Assembly (NCBI GenBank): GCA_030141605.1
Contig: JAQGDQ010000531.1
Location: 22,501-86,500, forward strand
From: Tubiluchus corallicola
Lineage: Eukaryota; Priapulida; Priapulimorpha; Priapulimorphida; Tubiluchidae
DNA length: 64,000 nucleotides
Direction: 5' to 3'
Below are positions 55,101 to 64,000 of this stretch, one piece after another (positions within the stretch are counted from its first letter, which is position 1; every line of letters begins with the position of its first letter). Position numbers and translations under genes: made by a program. Below the pieces are notes generated by a model. It was given only the letters and a program-made list of their open reading frames with translations, was not told the origin of the DNA and made no database searches.

Positions 55101-58100
55101 CGACGTAAGCTATGTATGCAAAAATGCAGTACCTAAATGGTATAAAATTTCAAGATTAATTTTTTAAATTTTGTGTAAGTGGAGGTTGTTGTTTGTGCTT
55201 TTTTAAATACGTAATGGGGTTTACTTGATACCCTGCATTATTATTTGCATTATTAAAACAACTTCAGCTAGACCTGAGTTGTCTATTAAATGTTTAGTTT
55301 AACCTGACTAAACGTATTTTTATAAATTTGCAGAATCCGTGTATTGAAAAGGAGCATCAATCTTTTTGGAATAAAAACATTTCTTGTAGAAGATTGCCAA
55401 ATTTCCTAATCATTGGACCCACTAAAACAGGAACCGTGGCTCTTTACACATACCTTAAATTGCATCCTCGAATTCTGAGTAATTTTAGAACGTCCAACTT
55501 TGAAGAAGTTCAATTTTTTAGTGCCTACAAGCCGAAAGAGGATAACTACAACAAAGGATTAAGCTGGTACGTTTCTTATTTTTTAAAGGCTAGCTAAAGC
55601 AACAACCCTTGTTTTTTTTAATGCAAATTGATAGCACCAGAAATTATGTAAATAACCAAACACTGGAAAAGAATTTTACGTATTAACCTATAACAACAAC
55701 ACACCACATCACCCACACCATACCACTTATCACATTTCACCCAATGCACAACACCAACACCATGCACACCACACCATCCAATATGTTACACCAAACATGT
55801 CCGTGTACGGACGATATGTACGGATAAAAAACATTTTTTTAATACTAACAAAATTATTTATTTCATTAATTATTTACACTAAGTCTCCACTGCTGTAAAA
55901 AAAATTTAAAGGAATAAAAGGTTATTAATAATTAGTGAAAGATAGGCAAACTCCGCACCATTTATTCTTTAAATATCATTTAGTAGATACAATAAAGAGC
56001 AATGCTTTAACAGACAAACAACTAAAGAATCATATTATAGCCGAATGCAACCCAGCCGTTTTAAAAGCATTTATTAATTTAGCTAAGAGTGAATTTACAG
56101 CTAGTCCAACGCAAAACTTCTACAAAATAAGTACTTTGATAAAATAAGAAAAATGAGAAAACCTAATTGTTATGCTGTATGTAAGTAAACCCAACTATTA
56201 TTATCAACTATTTTTTGGGTGTACGTTAGCTTCGTGAAAGTTGAACCTTCATGAAGAACCTATACAACTACAAACATACTTATTAGTATAGTTATAATAC
56301 GTACGTCTTTGTATGTTATAGTATGTGATCTAAGTGAGTACGTGTTCTAAAATTTAAGTAAAAGTAGCCAAATTTATTTGTTAAAGGAAAAGACTGTAAA
56401 TATAACCTACATAAACGTGTAAAATAAACTGCTTATTCAACTGTATATAGCGCTAAGTATCTTTGTCCACAAATAGAGGTAGTACCTGTACCTATTGCAT
56501 TAAAATCTGCATTTCTGTGCTAATAAAAGTCTTTTAATAATAATAAATGGTAAAGGCGCTACCAAAAAGACCTTTATCGTGTTGTCCTGGTCCACCACTG
56601 AGGCTGAAAATTAAAAAAACAGCTTTGTCGGAACTGGAAAATGCCCATTGCAGCTCCCGACAAACCAAGCTGAGTCTGTTACACGCTAATCTGAAAATTC
56701 CTTCCAGGGTTATATACTCTGGTTCTGACCGTCCCGTTCTTCAGATCTCAGTTATCCTTCAGAAAGTTTTGCGAAAGAACGAGCAAAAGTATTTTGTTTT
56801 TGGTTAAACTGAGGTAAAACATTGATTAAACTTCGTTAAATAGATTAATTTGTTGAAGACTTTCATCTCGAGAGTTTAGTCATCAGGAATGTTTTTCTTA
56901 ATCGTAGAATCTTCTCGCGTCTTATTTTTTATTCGTTGTTTGTTGTGCTCTAAATCTTTGGAGTTAAATGCCACTCTATCTTGGGAGATCTTAGAGTTTC
57001 TGAACGAAGGCACAAGGATTACGACACACAACGCAAATAGAATAATTAATGGACTTGAAATACATATATCAGTATCATCCTTCAACTTGTCATCAGACTC
57101 TACCCACCTCCTTTACACTGTCTAGCGAATAACTTTTATATAATAAAATAAGATAAAAAAATAATTATCTGTAAAATTGGTCCTTTCGCAATCGTACCAA
57201 TCTGACTCTCGTTTGTATAATACAAAATTCTGCCGTTTGCTCAGTGGGTTACTATGCGTTACAAAATTTTCACAAGAAGTGGATTATGCGGCTACTGAAA
57301 GTGCGCACCTGTAATCTGATAACAGTCAGCTTATTGCCACCAATTCGTAAGCAAAAACGAAATAGTATTATAGATAGTTCGCGCATTATTGATGTTCAGT
57401 GGGCAATTTCTTTAGGAATGTCATTTCACGTATTTTTAACATTGTTCAAAATGATTTTGTTGTTGATCTTGTTTCATGGGGTGCGTGTTACTGGGTAATA
57501 TTTTTAGTGTTGTGACGCCACAACAGAGCACTATTACAGAAAACTGTTTAATGACTTAATTGAATCAACGGAAGGGAGTCATCCGAAACAACACGTTACT
57601 GCTTGTACATTCTACAAATACGGGTGACCAAAAAGTACGCACGTGCGTGTGTGCGACAAGCGAGTAATCCAAAGCTTCGCATTCCGGACTAGTTTCTCCC
57701 AACATAAGAAGACAGGTCTTACAGAAAAAGAGAAGAATTCGTTAAAAGAAGAATTTTTATATTATTACTAGTAGAAGTTTACTAACAGCAAAATCTACTT
57801 GCTTCATAGGTACATGGAGAAATTTCCGTTGCCACCTGAATATGAACCAGAAACGCTTTTGTTTGAGAAAAGTGCAACATACTTTGACAATGAAAATGTT
57901 CCATTTCGAGCTCACACACTGCTACCTGAAGCAAAGATAATTACAATACTTACCAATCCTGCTAAAAGAGCTTATTCGTGGTATCAGGTTAGTCAGTTTG
58001 ATTTTATTCTGGTGCTGCCCTAATGATGACATTCTACCTATTCCAATGGCCGGTTTGCCAGTTTTAATCTGTACTAAAAAGCCATAATTTGACGCAGTAA

Positions 58101-61100
58101 GTTTAAATAGAAAGATTACATACACGTCTTTTCCAGCATCAAAGAGCACATAATGTGGCAGCTGCTATCAATAACTCCTTCTACACCATCGTAACAGCTG
58201 ATGATACTGCATCAAAAGACGTGAAGAAATTAAGAGATGAATGCTTGATGCCAGGCAAATATGTGGTACATCTCAAAAGATGGTTGACTTATTACAAACC
58301 ACATCAGGTAAGGCTAATCTTGGATTTGACAAATTGTGTATGTTCATGAGTATTTAGACTTCACTCGCTCAGCCTTACGAAAAGCTTTAAACTACTCAAT
58401 TATTGCACTCCTTTCTGAATTTTTTGCTTTAGTATTAAATCTTGGACATGATTTTTCTATGACTTGCATGGCAAAGATTTCTTTAGAAATATTAGACGAT
58501 AAGTAATATGATATCCATTTTTGTGACTCTTCGTTCCCTGGAGTTGCTGTCTAATGGCGAAGACGACATCCGTTAGAAACCAAATTTTTCGAATTCATGC
58601 AAGACTTTGTCAAGATTTGATTAATTCATATCGCACCTGTAGTTTTAGCATTTTGCGTCAAGCGTGTTTGCCCATTTGCTGAGTGGGTCACCACAGGTAA
58701 CCACTAAATGGCGTATCTGAAAGTACAATGTAAAATTCTCTTAACCAACAAATAAATTATTAAAGAACTGTAAAAATCTATACTAAAAATGTTAAAAAGT
58801 GGCACTAAATCAGCCATGTATCTACATGATTAGTGCACAGATTTAAGGGGTGTGGAGTAGAATGTATCCGCTTTCTTTGATGTGAAGAATTCATTACAAG
58901 CATTTTTTAGCTGCTCATTCTTGATGGAGAAGCTTTCAAAGCAAATCCCGTCAAAGTCATGGAGCATGTGCAGGAATTCCTAGGAATGAAGGAACGCTAC
59001 CCTTTCGAAAAAATTCTAAAGTAGGTGTTGTTAATATGCCAAATTGCTAGTGGTAATAGTTAAGCGTGCAAAACTTAGGTCTCCCCCAAGTACACTTTCA
59101 AATCCTGAACAGATTTGCGCAATTATAGTTGAACAGCAAGTGATTAAGTGCTCAAATGATTTTTCAAGACTTTTGTAATCATATCGTCACATCACAAAGA
59201 AGGCCAAAGACCGTAACGCATTGTTTTACCATAATTTACAGTAGTCATTCATATATATTAATAAAGAATCAAAATGAAAGATCTTTATAAATGATCATCT
59301 TGAACCCGCTGAGAAAGCAGATTTCTCCGAAGCAATGGAAAAGAATTCCGTAGATAAGAAGCTTACGAAAAAATGAGAATTACAAGCAGCTGTTGTACGT
59401 CTAGGAATCTCCACAGTAAGCTTAAAAGAAGCAGCGGAAAAGCAAAAAAAAAGGTAATTGGGAACCAGTGATCAGGTTACCAGAAGAGATTTTGGATACG
59501 AATAAAACGGAACTGCTGTTAGAAGTTATACACTATACATTTTAGGTTACAAAAGCAACGTAATTATGCAAGAGATATAAATATATATTGAGCTAATTTT
59601 TACTCAACTTTTAATAAGTTTTTGACATAGTGAGTTTTAATGGTCCTTTTTTAACCCATTTTTTAACAAGTTGCCTCAAATTGGGTGCTCACTAGTGCCG
59701 AAGTTTTAATGTTAATATGAATTTAAGGTGCCTTACCTAAAATATTTGTAGCAATATGTTTAGCCGTCTTGTTTGCGTATGATCTGTGCTAATTAGAATA
59801 AAGACAATAAGTCCCATTAGGAGAACAGGTCGTCACTCTGAGTTGCAATTCAATGAAAACGTCATAAGAAGCTGAGTAAACAGTGAAAACAATCGCAATC
59901 CAGTATCGTAATGTGCCGTAGTGCCTCTTGATAATGTTTTGCCAATTTTCGTTAGTGCCTCATTGCTCCTTGTCATTATCGATTAGTCCACGTGCATTCA
60001 TTAGTCTATGTCACACTAACTTGTTACTAACCTGTTTGAGTCACTGATTTTTTATATTGGTCTTAGCTTTAATATTTTAAGATTTGCTGTCAGTTGTCTG
60101 CCTATTGGTACGTTAGAAGTATTTTTGCAGCTTTTTGTCACTATTTTGATATATGTTAGCTTGTAGTTTTTGAATAAGAATATTTGTAGGCAATTATTTT
60201 GGTACTTATAAATTTTTCTTATTGGGTATAAAACTATGTGTCCGCGGATGTCGCTAACGGCTTAATGTTCTTGATTTGTCATCTTGACTGTATGTTTGCT
60301 TTTGTCCAATCATGTGCAATAAATTCTAGTCATATACGTTAATTCGTTATTTTAACGTTTTTCTTAGCGATTTTAGATCCAAAGCACCATGCTATATATA
60401 TATATAAGTTACTATATATATATACAGTAACAAAAATACTAGAGAAACACACACACACACACACACACACAGCAGTTATATTTCAACATTAATCTAATTT
60501 AAATGTATAGTTTTTCATACTATCTTCACAAGAACAAAGGAATGATCAGAACTGAGGGAAATATTGTGGCAGGCCTATCTATAAGAACGTATGAGCGTAT
60601 GAGTAGACACAGGGCTCCATGCTCCAGACTACACTGTAGATACAGGCTGAATAGTACAGTAGTGGGTGAAGTAATGAAGTTGTGATTATAACAGAAAATT
60701 ATGTATACAAAAATGGATAAAAATACATTAGTGTTTGAATTTCATTCTATGAAGTATGGATTCTCTGTTGAGCACAAAAAGGGTGATCCGTTTAAAGTGG
60801 GCTGATCCACTATAGTTCCTCTTGTTTCCTATGGTGTGCCTCGTGAGTGTTCTCAATGATGCGAGTTTTTATATCTCTAAAAGAGTGTTCTGGCATGTGA
60901 AAATGTTGTGCTACTGGCTGGTTGGGTTCTTTGTTGTAAGCTTGTCTGTGCCCGGTGATTCTCAACTGTTGTCCAGTTTCTTCTATGTATTCTATCTTGC
61001 ATGTTATCAAGAAGTCCACACTGCTTGCAAATGCATGTTCCTGTATTGAGGACTCGCATCTTATAAATCCGCGTACCAGAGGTGGTTTCTAATAATATAT

Positions 61101-62386
61101 ATATATATAAAACGTTATTGTGTTCTACAACAAATTGGGGCCTTATATTCAATGTATCTGTAAAGCGCTAATTTTAAAGCATTAGTTAATATATAGCGAT
61201 ATATGTATAAATACACACATTTTTAAATTTCGAAAATACAGCGTTCTGATATGCAAGAACTGTCACAGATCTGTGTGGCATGACAATTAGTCATTCCAAA
61301 CAACTGGTGAAAGTTGCTAGGTCAGTGAATACGATATAACAGTTTTTAAGATTTGTCAAATTATTACGCAAATGAACATAATTCTGAAATCTGAAGAAGT
61401 GTGGAGACACGTGTTCCTAAAGCCAAACCTGGCTGAAAATTTACCCATGCTAGTATCTCACCAAACCTTCAAAATAGGAAAAGTTGTAAATCGATTGGGT
61501 AAAAAAGTTTTTACCCAATATATATGTGCATATGTGTGTATCTTTACGACTATATATCTGAATATACATGTTGCTGAAAAAGTCGTTTCTAGAAAGATAT
61601 TAACATGTTATTATTAATGTTTATGGTCGTGAGTTATAATCATTATTTTAATCATCTTGTTTAGGTATAATGCAAAGAAACAATTTTTTTGTCAAATGGT
61701 ACCTGGCAGACTCAGCAAGTGTCTTCCTCCAAATAAAGGTCGCAAATATGAACCAATGGATCTTCGAGCGGAGAAATTTCTAACAACGTATTACAGGTTT
61801 ACAGAAACTTATATTACACATACCATGTTGAGGCAATTTAATTGTTTTTCCGTTTAATTGTTCTTGACCTCCGTTTTAATGATCCGACAGCTGCACTTTA
61901 CGTAGATGGCTGAAACGAGAAAAACCCTTTGCCCAGAGATCGTTTTATTACTTTTATGACCACAGACCCCCCCCCCCCCCCCAGTTATCATGGCTGGTTC
62001 TTAACTGAGCACGAGTTTGATTACTTTGTGAGCGACGAGAATTGAAGAGCCCTCCCTTCCGTACAGAGGCTGTGTGGTCTAGTGTCGCTTAATTAAAACT
62101 GGATCTTGATTTACACGAACGTTATTCTCGCTGCTTTAGATCTCTTGCAAAAGACACATCACACTCACTTTATGATTTCATCACAATTCTCCCCTTTCCA
62201 ACGAGTTCTAGAACGTTCTGCAAGACATCAACGAAGCAGCACCACAACGGATTTCCACCCGCCAAATTTGGTCAAATTATCAAAAACAGTTTGGATTTGT
62301 TTCTAGATGATGTCTTTGATGAGTCACTCACTTGTGTTAAATGGTTCTGTAGTTGTCGACAAAACTGTGTGTTGTATAAATTTTAA
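40751..62386 (+). CDS. NDST: Heparan sulfate N-deacetylase/N-sulfotransferase (NDST), 13 exons + tentative terminal exon
   Basis: Thirteen exons (40751-41565, 43991-44063, 44481-44667, 46154-46266, 47125-47220, 47643-47732, 51709-51837, 52726-52908, 55334-55566, 57810-57987, 58137-58307, 58911-59020, 61665-61796) join in frame to 836 codons; human NDST1 has 882. NDST removes the acetyl group of GlcNAc in heparan and sulfates the free amine with PAPS in the Golgi, setting up later epimerisation and O-sulfation. A signal anchor spans residues 14-30. The deacetylase part has 'VDIDDVFFG' (277-284), '[14 protein letters not shown]' (364-377) and 'YHSGVYPVH' (411-419). The sulfotransferase part has the PAPS loop 'GPTKTGT' with K593, 'FEEVQFF' (618-624), '[10 protein letters not shown]' and the cysteine pair C802/C812. 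The frame is open throughout, so it looks functional. Confidence 0.93.
41716..42905 (-). mobile_element. LINE ORF1 relic in NDST intron 1
   Basis: On the minus strand three frames (42905-42342, 42306-42064, 41994-41716) follow each other. The first has a cysteine cluster ('CEFCRSAK', '[11 protein letters not shown]') and a coiled-coil-like stretch ('[18 protein letters not shown]'). The second resembles an RRM-like nucleic-acid-binding part ('[20 protein letters not shown]'). The layout fits the ORF1 protein of CR1/L2-type non-LTR elements. Frame breaks make it inactive. No reverse transcriptase was seen beside it. Confidence 0.6.
43431..43637 (-). other. Unrecognised basic open frame in NDST intron 1
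   Basis: The frame starts '[20 protein letters not shown]'. Lys/Ser-rich starts occur in LINE ORF1 proteins, and the ORF1 relic lies 0.5 kb downstream on the same strand, so it may be the 5' part of that element. No direct evidence. Confidence 0.3.
43991..44063 (+). CDS. NDST: NDST exon 2 (DIDD motif)
   Basis: A 73-base exon found by motif. The acceptor TTTTCAG precedes 43991, the split codon gives R, and the exon encodes '[18 protein letters not shown]' then 'TEKDVQ'. Donor CAG|GTGGGA, phase 0. VDIDD is part of the metal site of the deacetylase. Confidence 0.93.
44481..44667 (+). CDS. NDST: NDST exon 3 (divergent)
   Basis: Phases fit on both sides (0 in, 1 out; donor AAAG|GTATTA). '[17 protein letters not shown]' resembles [20 protein letters not shown]. 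The next 30 residues differ from NDST1 and look like an insertion. The acceptor (CGAAG) has a poor pyrimidine tract, so the left border is uncertain. Confidence 0.7.
44732..44920 (+). other. Cryptic open frame after a good acceptor in NDST intron 3
   Basis: After TTTTCTAG the frame encodes '[20 protein letters not shown]' and '[11 protein letters not shown]' with normal amino acid use. Its phase does not fit the donor of NDST exon 3. No family was recognised. Confidence 0.3.
45836..46115 (+). repeat. LTR-like repeat, copy 1, with PBS-like end
   Basis: The segment matches the reverse complement of 54180-54350 over most of its left part, sharing words such as 'CAACAGTACCTACGTACAT' (here CAATAGTACTTACGTACAT) and 'AAGCAGAA'. 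It ends in 'CCAGCAGGGTAGTCCAAGTG' and 'GGTACCTGGTGACGAGGATA'; TGGTGACGAGG looks like the primer-binding site after a Ty3/Gypsy LTR. It lies in NDST intron 3 and ends about 40 bases before exon 4. Confidence 0.6.
46154..46266 (+). CDS. NDST: NDST exon 4 (WxHxxxH region)
   Basis: Encodes '[15 protein letters not shown]' and '[13 protein letters not shown]', the counterpart of EFWWFPHMWSHMQPH and LAEQMALNKKFA. The histidines are conserved. Acceptor GTTAACAG, entry phase 1; donor AAG|GTGAAA, phase 0. Confidence 0.92.
47125..47220 (+). CDS. NDST: NDST exon 5 (HSG motif)
   Basis: 32 codons between TATATTTAG and AAG|GTATCA. Encodes '[20 protein letters not shown]', matching [20 protein letters not shown]. 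The first H of HHSG is Y here. Confidence 0.94.
47643..47732 (+). CDS. NDST: NDST exon 6
   Basis: 30 codons between ACTTTCAG and AAG|GTAAGC. Encodes '[13 protein letters not shown]' and 'SGFVHKGIK', matching VWSIRVTSTEEYP and RGFIHNGIM. Confidence 0.94.
48105..48495. repeat. 27-bp minisatellite in NDST intron 6
   Basis: About 14 diverged units of the form GAACAGGGACCAATAACGTAC+ATACAA. Because 27 is divisible by three, all frames stay open, which explains long Val/Cys/Tyr-rich frames on the minus strand. They are not genes. Confidence 0.93.
48905..49160. repeat. 16-bp minisatellite (CCACTACTACAGTTAG)
   Basis: About 16 units alternating CCACTACTACAGTTA and CCAGTACTACAGTTA, with a larger repeat of about 80 bases near 49020-49140. 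It lies in NDST intron 6. Confidence 0.95.
49170..50280. other. No feature recognised
   Basis: NDST intron 6. Short frames near 49860-50330 have no recognisable relatives. Confidence 0.4.
50285..51120. repeat. Minisatellite with 25- and 32-bp units in NDST intron 6
   Basis: The long unit GTGGTGAACCATAGTAGTGG+CAAACCGTATAA (32 bp) alternates with a 25-bp form lacking AACCGTA, giving a 57-bp higher-order unit over the central part. The edges are more diverged. Minus-strand frames of up to 248 codons are repeats of the array (His/Leu/Tyr) and not genes. Confidence 0.95.
51709..51837 (+). CDS. NDST: NDST exon 7
   Basis: 43 codons between TTTACGCAG and CAG|GTACAT. Encodes '[16 protein letters not shown]', 'FPGGKK' and '[13 protein letters not shown]', matching VLPRQTCGLFTHTIFY, YPGGSS and KIINGGELFLTVL. 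Confidence 0.94.
51955..52145. repeat. (TA)n-rich microsatellite with palindromic right end
   Basis: TATACGTATA-type words, then a pure TA run. Around 52103-52146 TAGTC and GACTA flank about 36 bases of TA, so the whole is a near-perfect palindrome able to extrude as a hairpin. It lies in NDST intron 7. Confidence 0.95.
52726..52908 (+). CDS. NDST: NDST exon 8
   Basis: 61 codons between TACTCAACAG and CAG|GTAAGC. Encodes '[19 protein letters not shown]' and '[19 protein letters not shown]', matching SIFMTHLSNYGNDRLGLY and WTNLRLQTLPPVQLAQKYF. Confidence 0.95.
53625..53720 (-). repeat. LTR-like repeat, copy 2 (partial)
   Basis: The reverse complement shares 'AAAGTGACAAGTTCAGAT' and 'CACAACAGTACTTACGTAAA' with copies at 45.84 and 54.27 kb. 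The neighbouring minus-strand frame 53884-53642 reads through it and is not recognised. Confidence 0.6.
54180..54355 (-). repeat. LTR-like repeat, copy 3
   Basis: The reverse complement aligns with 45836-46010 from 'AAAAGTGACAAGTTCTGAT' to 'GAAGCAGAACCTTGCTGCAG'. Copies 2 and 3 lie about 600 bases apart in the same orientation, like two ends of a short element. Confidence 0.6.
54360..54790. repeat. Three diverged ~150-bp repeats
   Basis: The motif ATACCATTCAATTTGTCTCA followed by TCGAGACCTTT recurs with changes near 54398, 54538 and 54690, each preceded by GACCAAT- or GTCAAC-like words. It lies in NDST intron 8, directly beside LTR-like copy 3. Confidence 0.6.
55334..55566 (+). CDS. NDST: NDST exon 9 (PAPS loop)
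   Basis: Starts after TTTGCAG and ends in phase 2 at TG|GTACGT. Encodes '[20 protein letters not shown]' and 'FEEVQFF'. K593 matches the catalytic lysine (K614 in human NDST1). The open frame past the donor is intron. Confidence 0.96.
55690..55795. repeat. CCACACC-type patch in NDST intron 9
   Basis: CACCACATCACCCACACC and related words, same family as the patches at 4.4, 14.7, 19.6 and 62.5 kb. The rest of this intron (to 57800) has short unrecognised frames, including '[20 protein letters not shown]' near 56010. Confidence 0.75.
57810..57987 (+). CDS. NDST: NDST exon 10
   Basis: Phase 2 in after CTTCATAG, completing W; phase 0 out at CAG|GTTAGT. Encodes '[20 protein letters not shown]' and '[16 protein letters not shown]', the PAPS-binding strand-loop of the sulfotransferase. 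Confidence 0.95.
58137..58307 (+). CDS. NDST: NDST exon 11
   Basis: 57 codons between TTTTCCAG and CAG|GTAAGG. Encodes '[19 protein letters not shown]' and '[18 protein letters not shown]', matching HQRAHDDPVALKYTFHEVI and CLVPGWYATHIERWLSAY. Confidence 0.95.
58911..59020 (+). CDS. NDST: NDST exon 12
   Basis: Starts after CATTTTTTAG and ends in phase 2 at AAA|GTAGGT. Encodes '[20 protein letters not shown]' and 'QEFLGM', matching [20 protein letters not shown] and QKFLGV. Confidence 0.94.
59270..59480 (+). mobile_element. Possible transposase HTH relic
   Basis: The frame gives '[20 protein letters not shown]' after a stop, which resembles the pipsqueak/CENP-B-type helix-turn-helix at the start of pogo-like transposases. 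It is short, stop-broken and isolated in NDST intron 12. Confidence 0.3.
60385..60472. repeat. (TA)n and (CA)n microsatellite
   Basis: Two short TA runs and a CA run of about 26 bases in NDST intron 12. Confidence 0.9.
60760..61130 (-). mobile_element. Penelope-like element relic (GIY-YIG endonuclease end)
   Basis: The minus strand gives '[10 protein letters not shown]' (about 61065-61035), then in another frame '[20 protein letters not shown]' (about 61017-60960), 'GHRQAYNK', '[17 protein letters not shown]' and 'RKQEEL'. This is the layout of the C-terminal GIY-YIG endonuclease of Penelope-like retroelements, with IEYIEETG for the usual QYVGETG; the core GIY-YIG glycine is replaced by E. 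Frame breaks make it inactive. Confidence 0.7.
61665..61796 (+). CDS. NDST: NDST exon 13
   Basis: Starts after TTGTTTAG. Encodes '[20 protein letters not shown]' and 'EKFLTTYYR', matching [20 protein letters not shown] and RAFLKDYYR with both cysteines kept. Donor TTACAG|GTTTAC, phase 2. If not spliced, the frame runs to a stop at 61855-61857. Confidence 0.93.
62140..62386 (+). CDS. Tentative NDST terminal exon
   Basis: The acceptor GCTGCTTTAG is in the right phase and the frame stays open for 82 codons to TAA at 62384-62386, 22 bases before AATAAA (62408-62413). The encoded residues show only faint likeness to the NDST C-terminus and are longer than the expected 25-30. The alternative is read-through from exon 13 to 61857. 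Confidence 0.35.
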
Positions 62387-62389
62387 AAA

Positions 62390-64000
62390 TATGTAAAAAT
62401 AATCTTAAATAAACTTATCATTATATAGGCTAACCAAACCCAGGAATTTTGGTCAAAGCCACAACAACCTACCCACACTAACTAACACACACAAATAGCA
62501 CACCACGATCATTCCACATCACGACAACAACAACCCACCCATACAACAAATACCACATCATGCGACATCCCTCCACAACCACCATACCACATTACACGAT
62601 GACAGTGATGACGACGACATTGATGAACACAAACTGCAAAAACAACAAACATAACAGCCAACCTTACAGAGACATTTTGCGCAAAGGTACATTATAAACG
62701 CTATTAGGTCCATCTACCAATAATCAACAACGAAGTGGCTTACTACTTCTCAGATGATAATAAATAAGACACAACACACACGAGTCTCTCTATAACACAA
62801 CATAATGGCGGGCGATGACAATGCCCAGAACAGCCGTTTGTTTTTCTAAAAAATGAGTGTTCCAAACAGAGCTTGATGGGATAGAAATTTAATGAACTTA
62901 AAAGTAAATTCTGTACATCTTCTTAAACAAAACGTTAAAACGTTAAACTCTGCTTATTCCATCCTACGCTGAATGTTCTTTCCTGTTATAGCACCGAGTT
63001 TTCGTGGTGCCGTTCTTCCGGTCTCAGTTGATTTTTTTTTTTTGCAAAAAAGCCAGCCAAATAAACTTTTTGACGATATTTTGCCCTTGTTCCTTGCAAT
63101 TGGTCCTGATCAGAAAACGAACCACTGTGGAACTCTGGGAGACTGAGACGATCCGTTTGGGTATGCCATTTGTTCGGTAGGAAAATCACGCATGATGCAT
63201 ACATATCCAATCATCTAGACAGAAAAATATACCCTGAGATTGAATTATTTAGTTAGATCCTGTATCTGTTGTTTTCCGTGTTTCTTTATTTCCCTGTTGG
63301 GCTTGAACTCGTTGACAATTTTGCTTAGGTATATTTACTTGCTAAATTAATCATCTTAGTAGAATTATATTCCACGTCAGATTTGTTAGAAGAACACTGA
63401 TGGTAGTAGATATTGTGGCTCGCATTTAATAATTTCACAGAATCACACTCTGAAACATAATTATTGAAATTAATATTCATGAAATCAATAAACAAAATTC
63501 TGATCAGCTGCATCTCTTGTCACTTTACTTGCCCTGCACTGACTGACTCTGGTGTAGGGTTTGTAAGCGCCACTATTTTGCAGAAAATCAATATCGGCTT
63601 AAATAATAAGGCAAGATAAGATAAGATAAATTTTATTTAATGTCGATCATTTACATAAATAACATTGGCAGTTGAAGATCTTTATCGACAAAATATAATT
63701 ATAAAATAAATCGATAATATAAAAATACAAACGTCGTCTTAGAATCTAGTACAGAGAAAAAACTACAATCTACTTTTAGTACAAATTAAAAATAATGAAA
63801 TTTTGGTTGATTCAAATCAGGAAAATTAGTAAAATTGCTAATGTTAAAATATCGAAAATATTAAAACCGCTAAAACTAGAATGTATTGTAAGATATTAAA
63901 TAATGATTTTAAGTACAAAAATTATAGTCACGTACAATACATACAGTTTATTTAATTGGTTCCAAACTAAATGAAATCTTGAGCGTTTTTAAATGAATTT
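62390..64000. repeat. Right end: CCACACC-type patch and LINE-like tail
   Basis: About 62455-62600 carries CCCACAC/CCATACCAC words followed by a degenerate GATGACGACGA run, again the composite layout. About 63612-63640 holds 'GATAAGATAAGATAAATTTT', which read on the minus strand looks like the short-repeat 3' end of a CR1/L2-type LINE. No coding feature was recognised. Confidence 0.5.

Noticed and set aside
55567-55597. 'VSYFLKAS' end of the NDST exon 9 frame
   Set aside because: It is intron after TG|GTACGT; the W codon is completed at 57810.

Overview
This window is AT-rich nuclear DNA from an animal, most likely a marine invertebrate; nothing in it fixes the phylum. The evidence is multi-exon genes with GT-AG introns of 0.15 to 7.4 kb, decayed LTR, LINE, Penelope-like and DNA transposons, large mini- and microsatellites, and genes of animal glycosaminoglycan synthesis. 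No bacterial features, rRNA, intact tRNA gene or CRISPR array was seen.

Three genes can be joined exon by exon with matching splice phases. (1) An EXTL3-like exostosin on the minus strand, 18766 down to 2833, in four exons (GT47 domain, then most of a GT64 domain; the last exon or exons are missing and should lie left of the window). (2) A complete B4GAT1-like GT49 glucuronyltransferase on the plus strand, 27438-34096, in three exons (about 436 aa). (3) A heparan sulfate N-deacetylase/N-sulfotransferase (NDST) on the plus strand, 40751 to about 62386, in thirteen well-supported exons plus a tentative terminal exon.

Between and around them are three decayed copies of further glycan genes: a GT10 alpha-1,3-fucosyltransferase pseudogene (minus, about 36408-37215), a heparan sulfate 6-O-sulfotransferase pseudogene (plus, about 37866-38588) and an intronless glycogenin pseudogene (minus, about 690-1510). 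So EXTL3-like, B4GAT1-like and NDST genes, plus an HS6ST relic, sit within 60 kb. In known biology EXTL3 starts and EXT enzymes polymerise heparan sulfate, NDST N-deacetylates and N-sulfates it, HS6ST 6-O-sulfates it, and B4GAT1 adds glucuronate to xylose, on alpha-dystroglycan.

Layout: 1-2.7 kb BEL/Pao relic, glycogenin pseudogene and Ty3/Gypsy relic; 2.8-18.8 kb EXTL3-like gene with LINEs, satellites and SINE-like elements in its introns; 19-27 kb intergenic, with a 3.7 kb degenerate minisatellite; 27.4-34.1 kb B4GAT1-like gene with a TIR transposon and a piggyBac-like relic in its introns; 36.4-39.1 kb glycan pseudogenes and a BEL/Pao gag relic; 40.7-62.4 kb NDST gene with LINE ORF1, LTR-like repeats, three minisatellites and a Penelope-like relic in its introns; 62.4-64 kb repeats.
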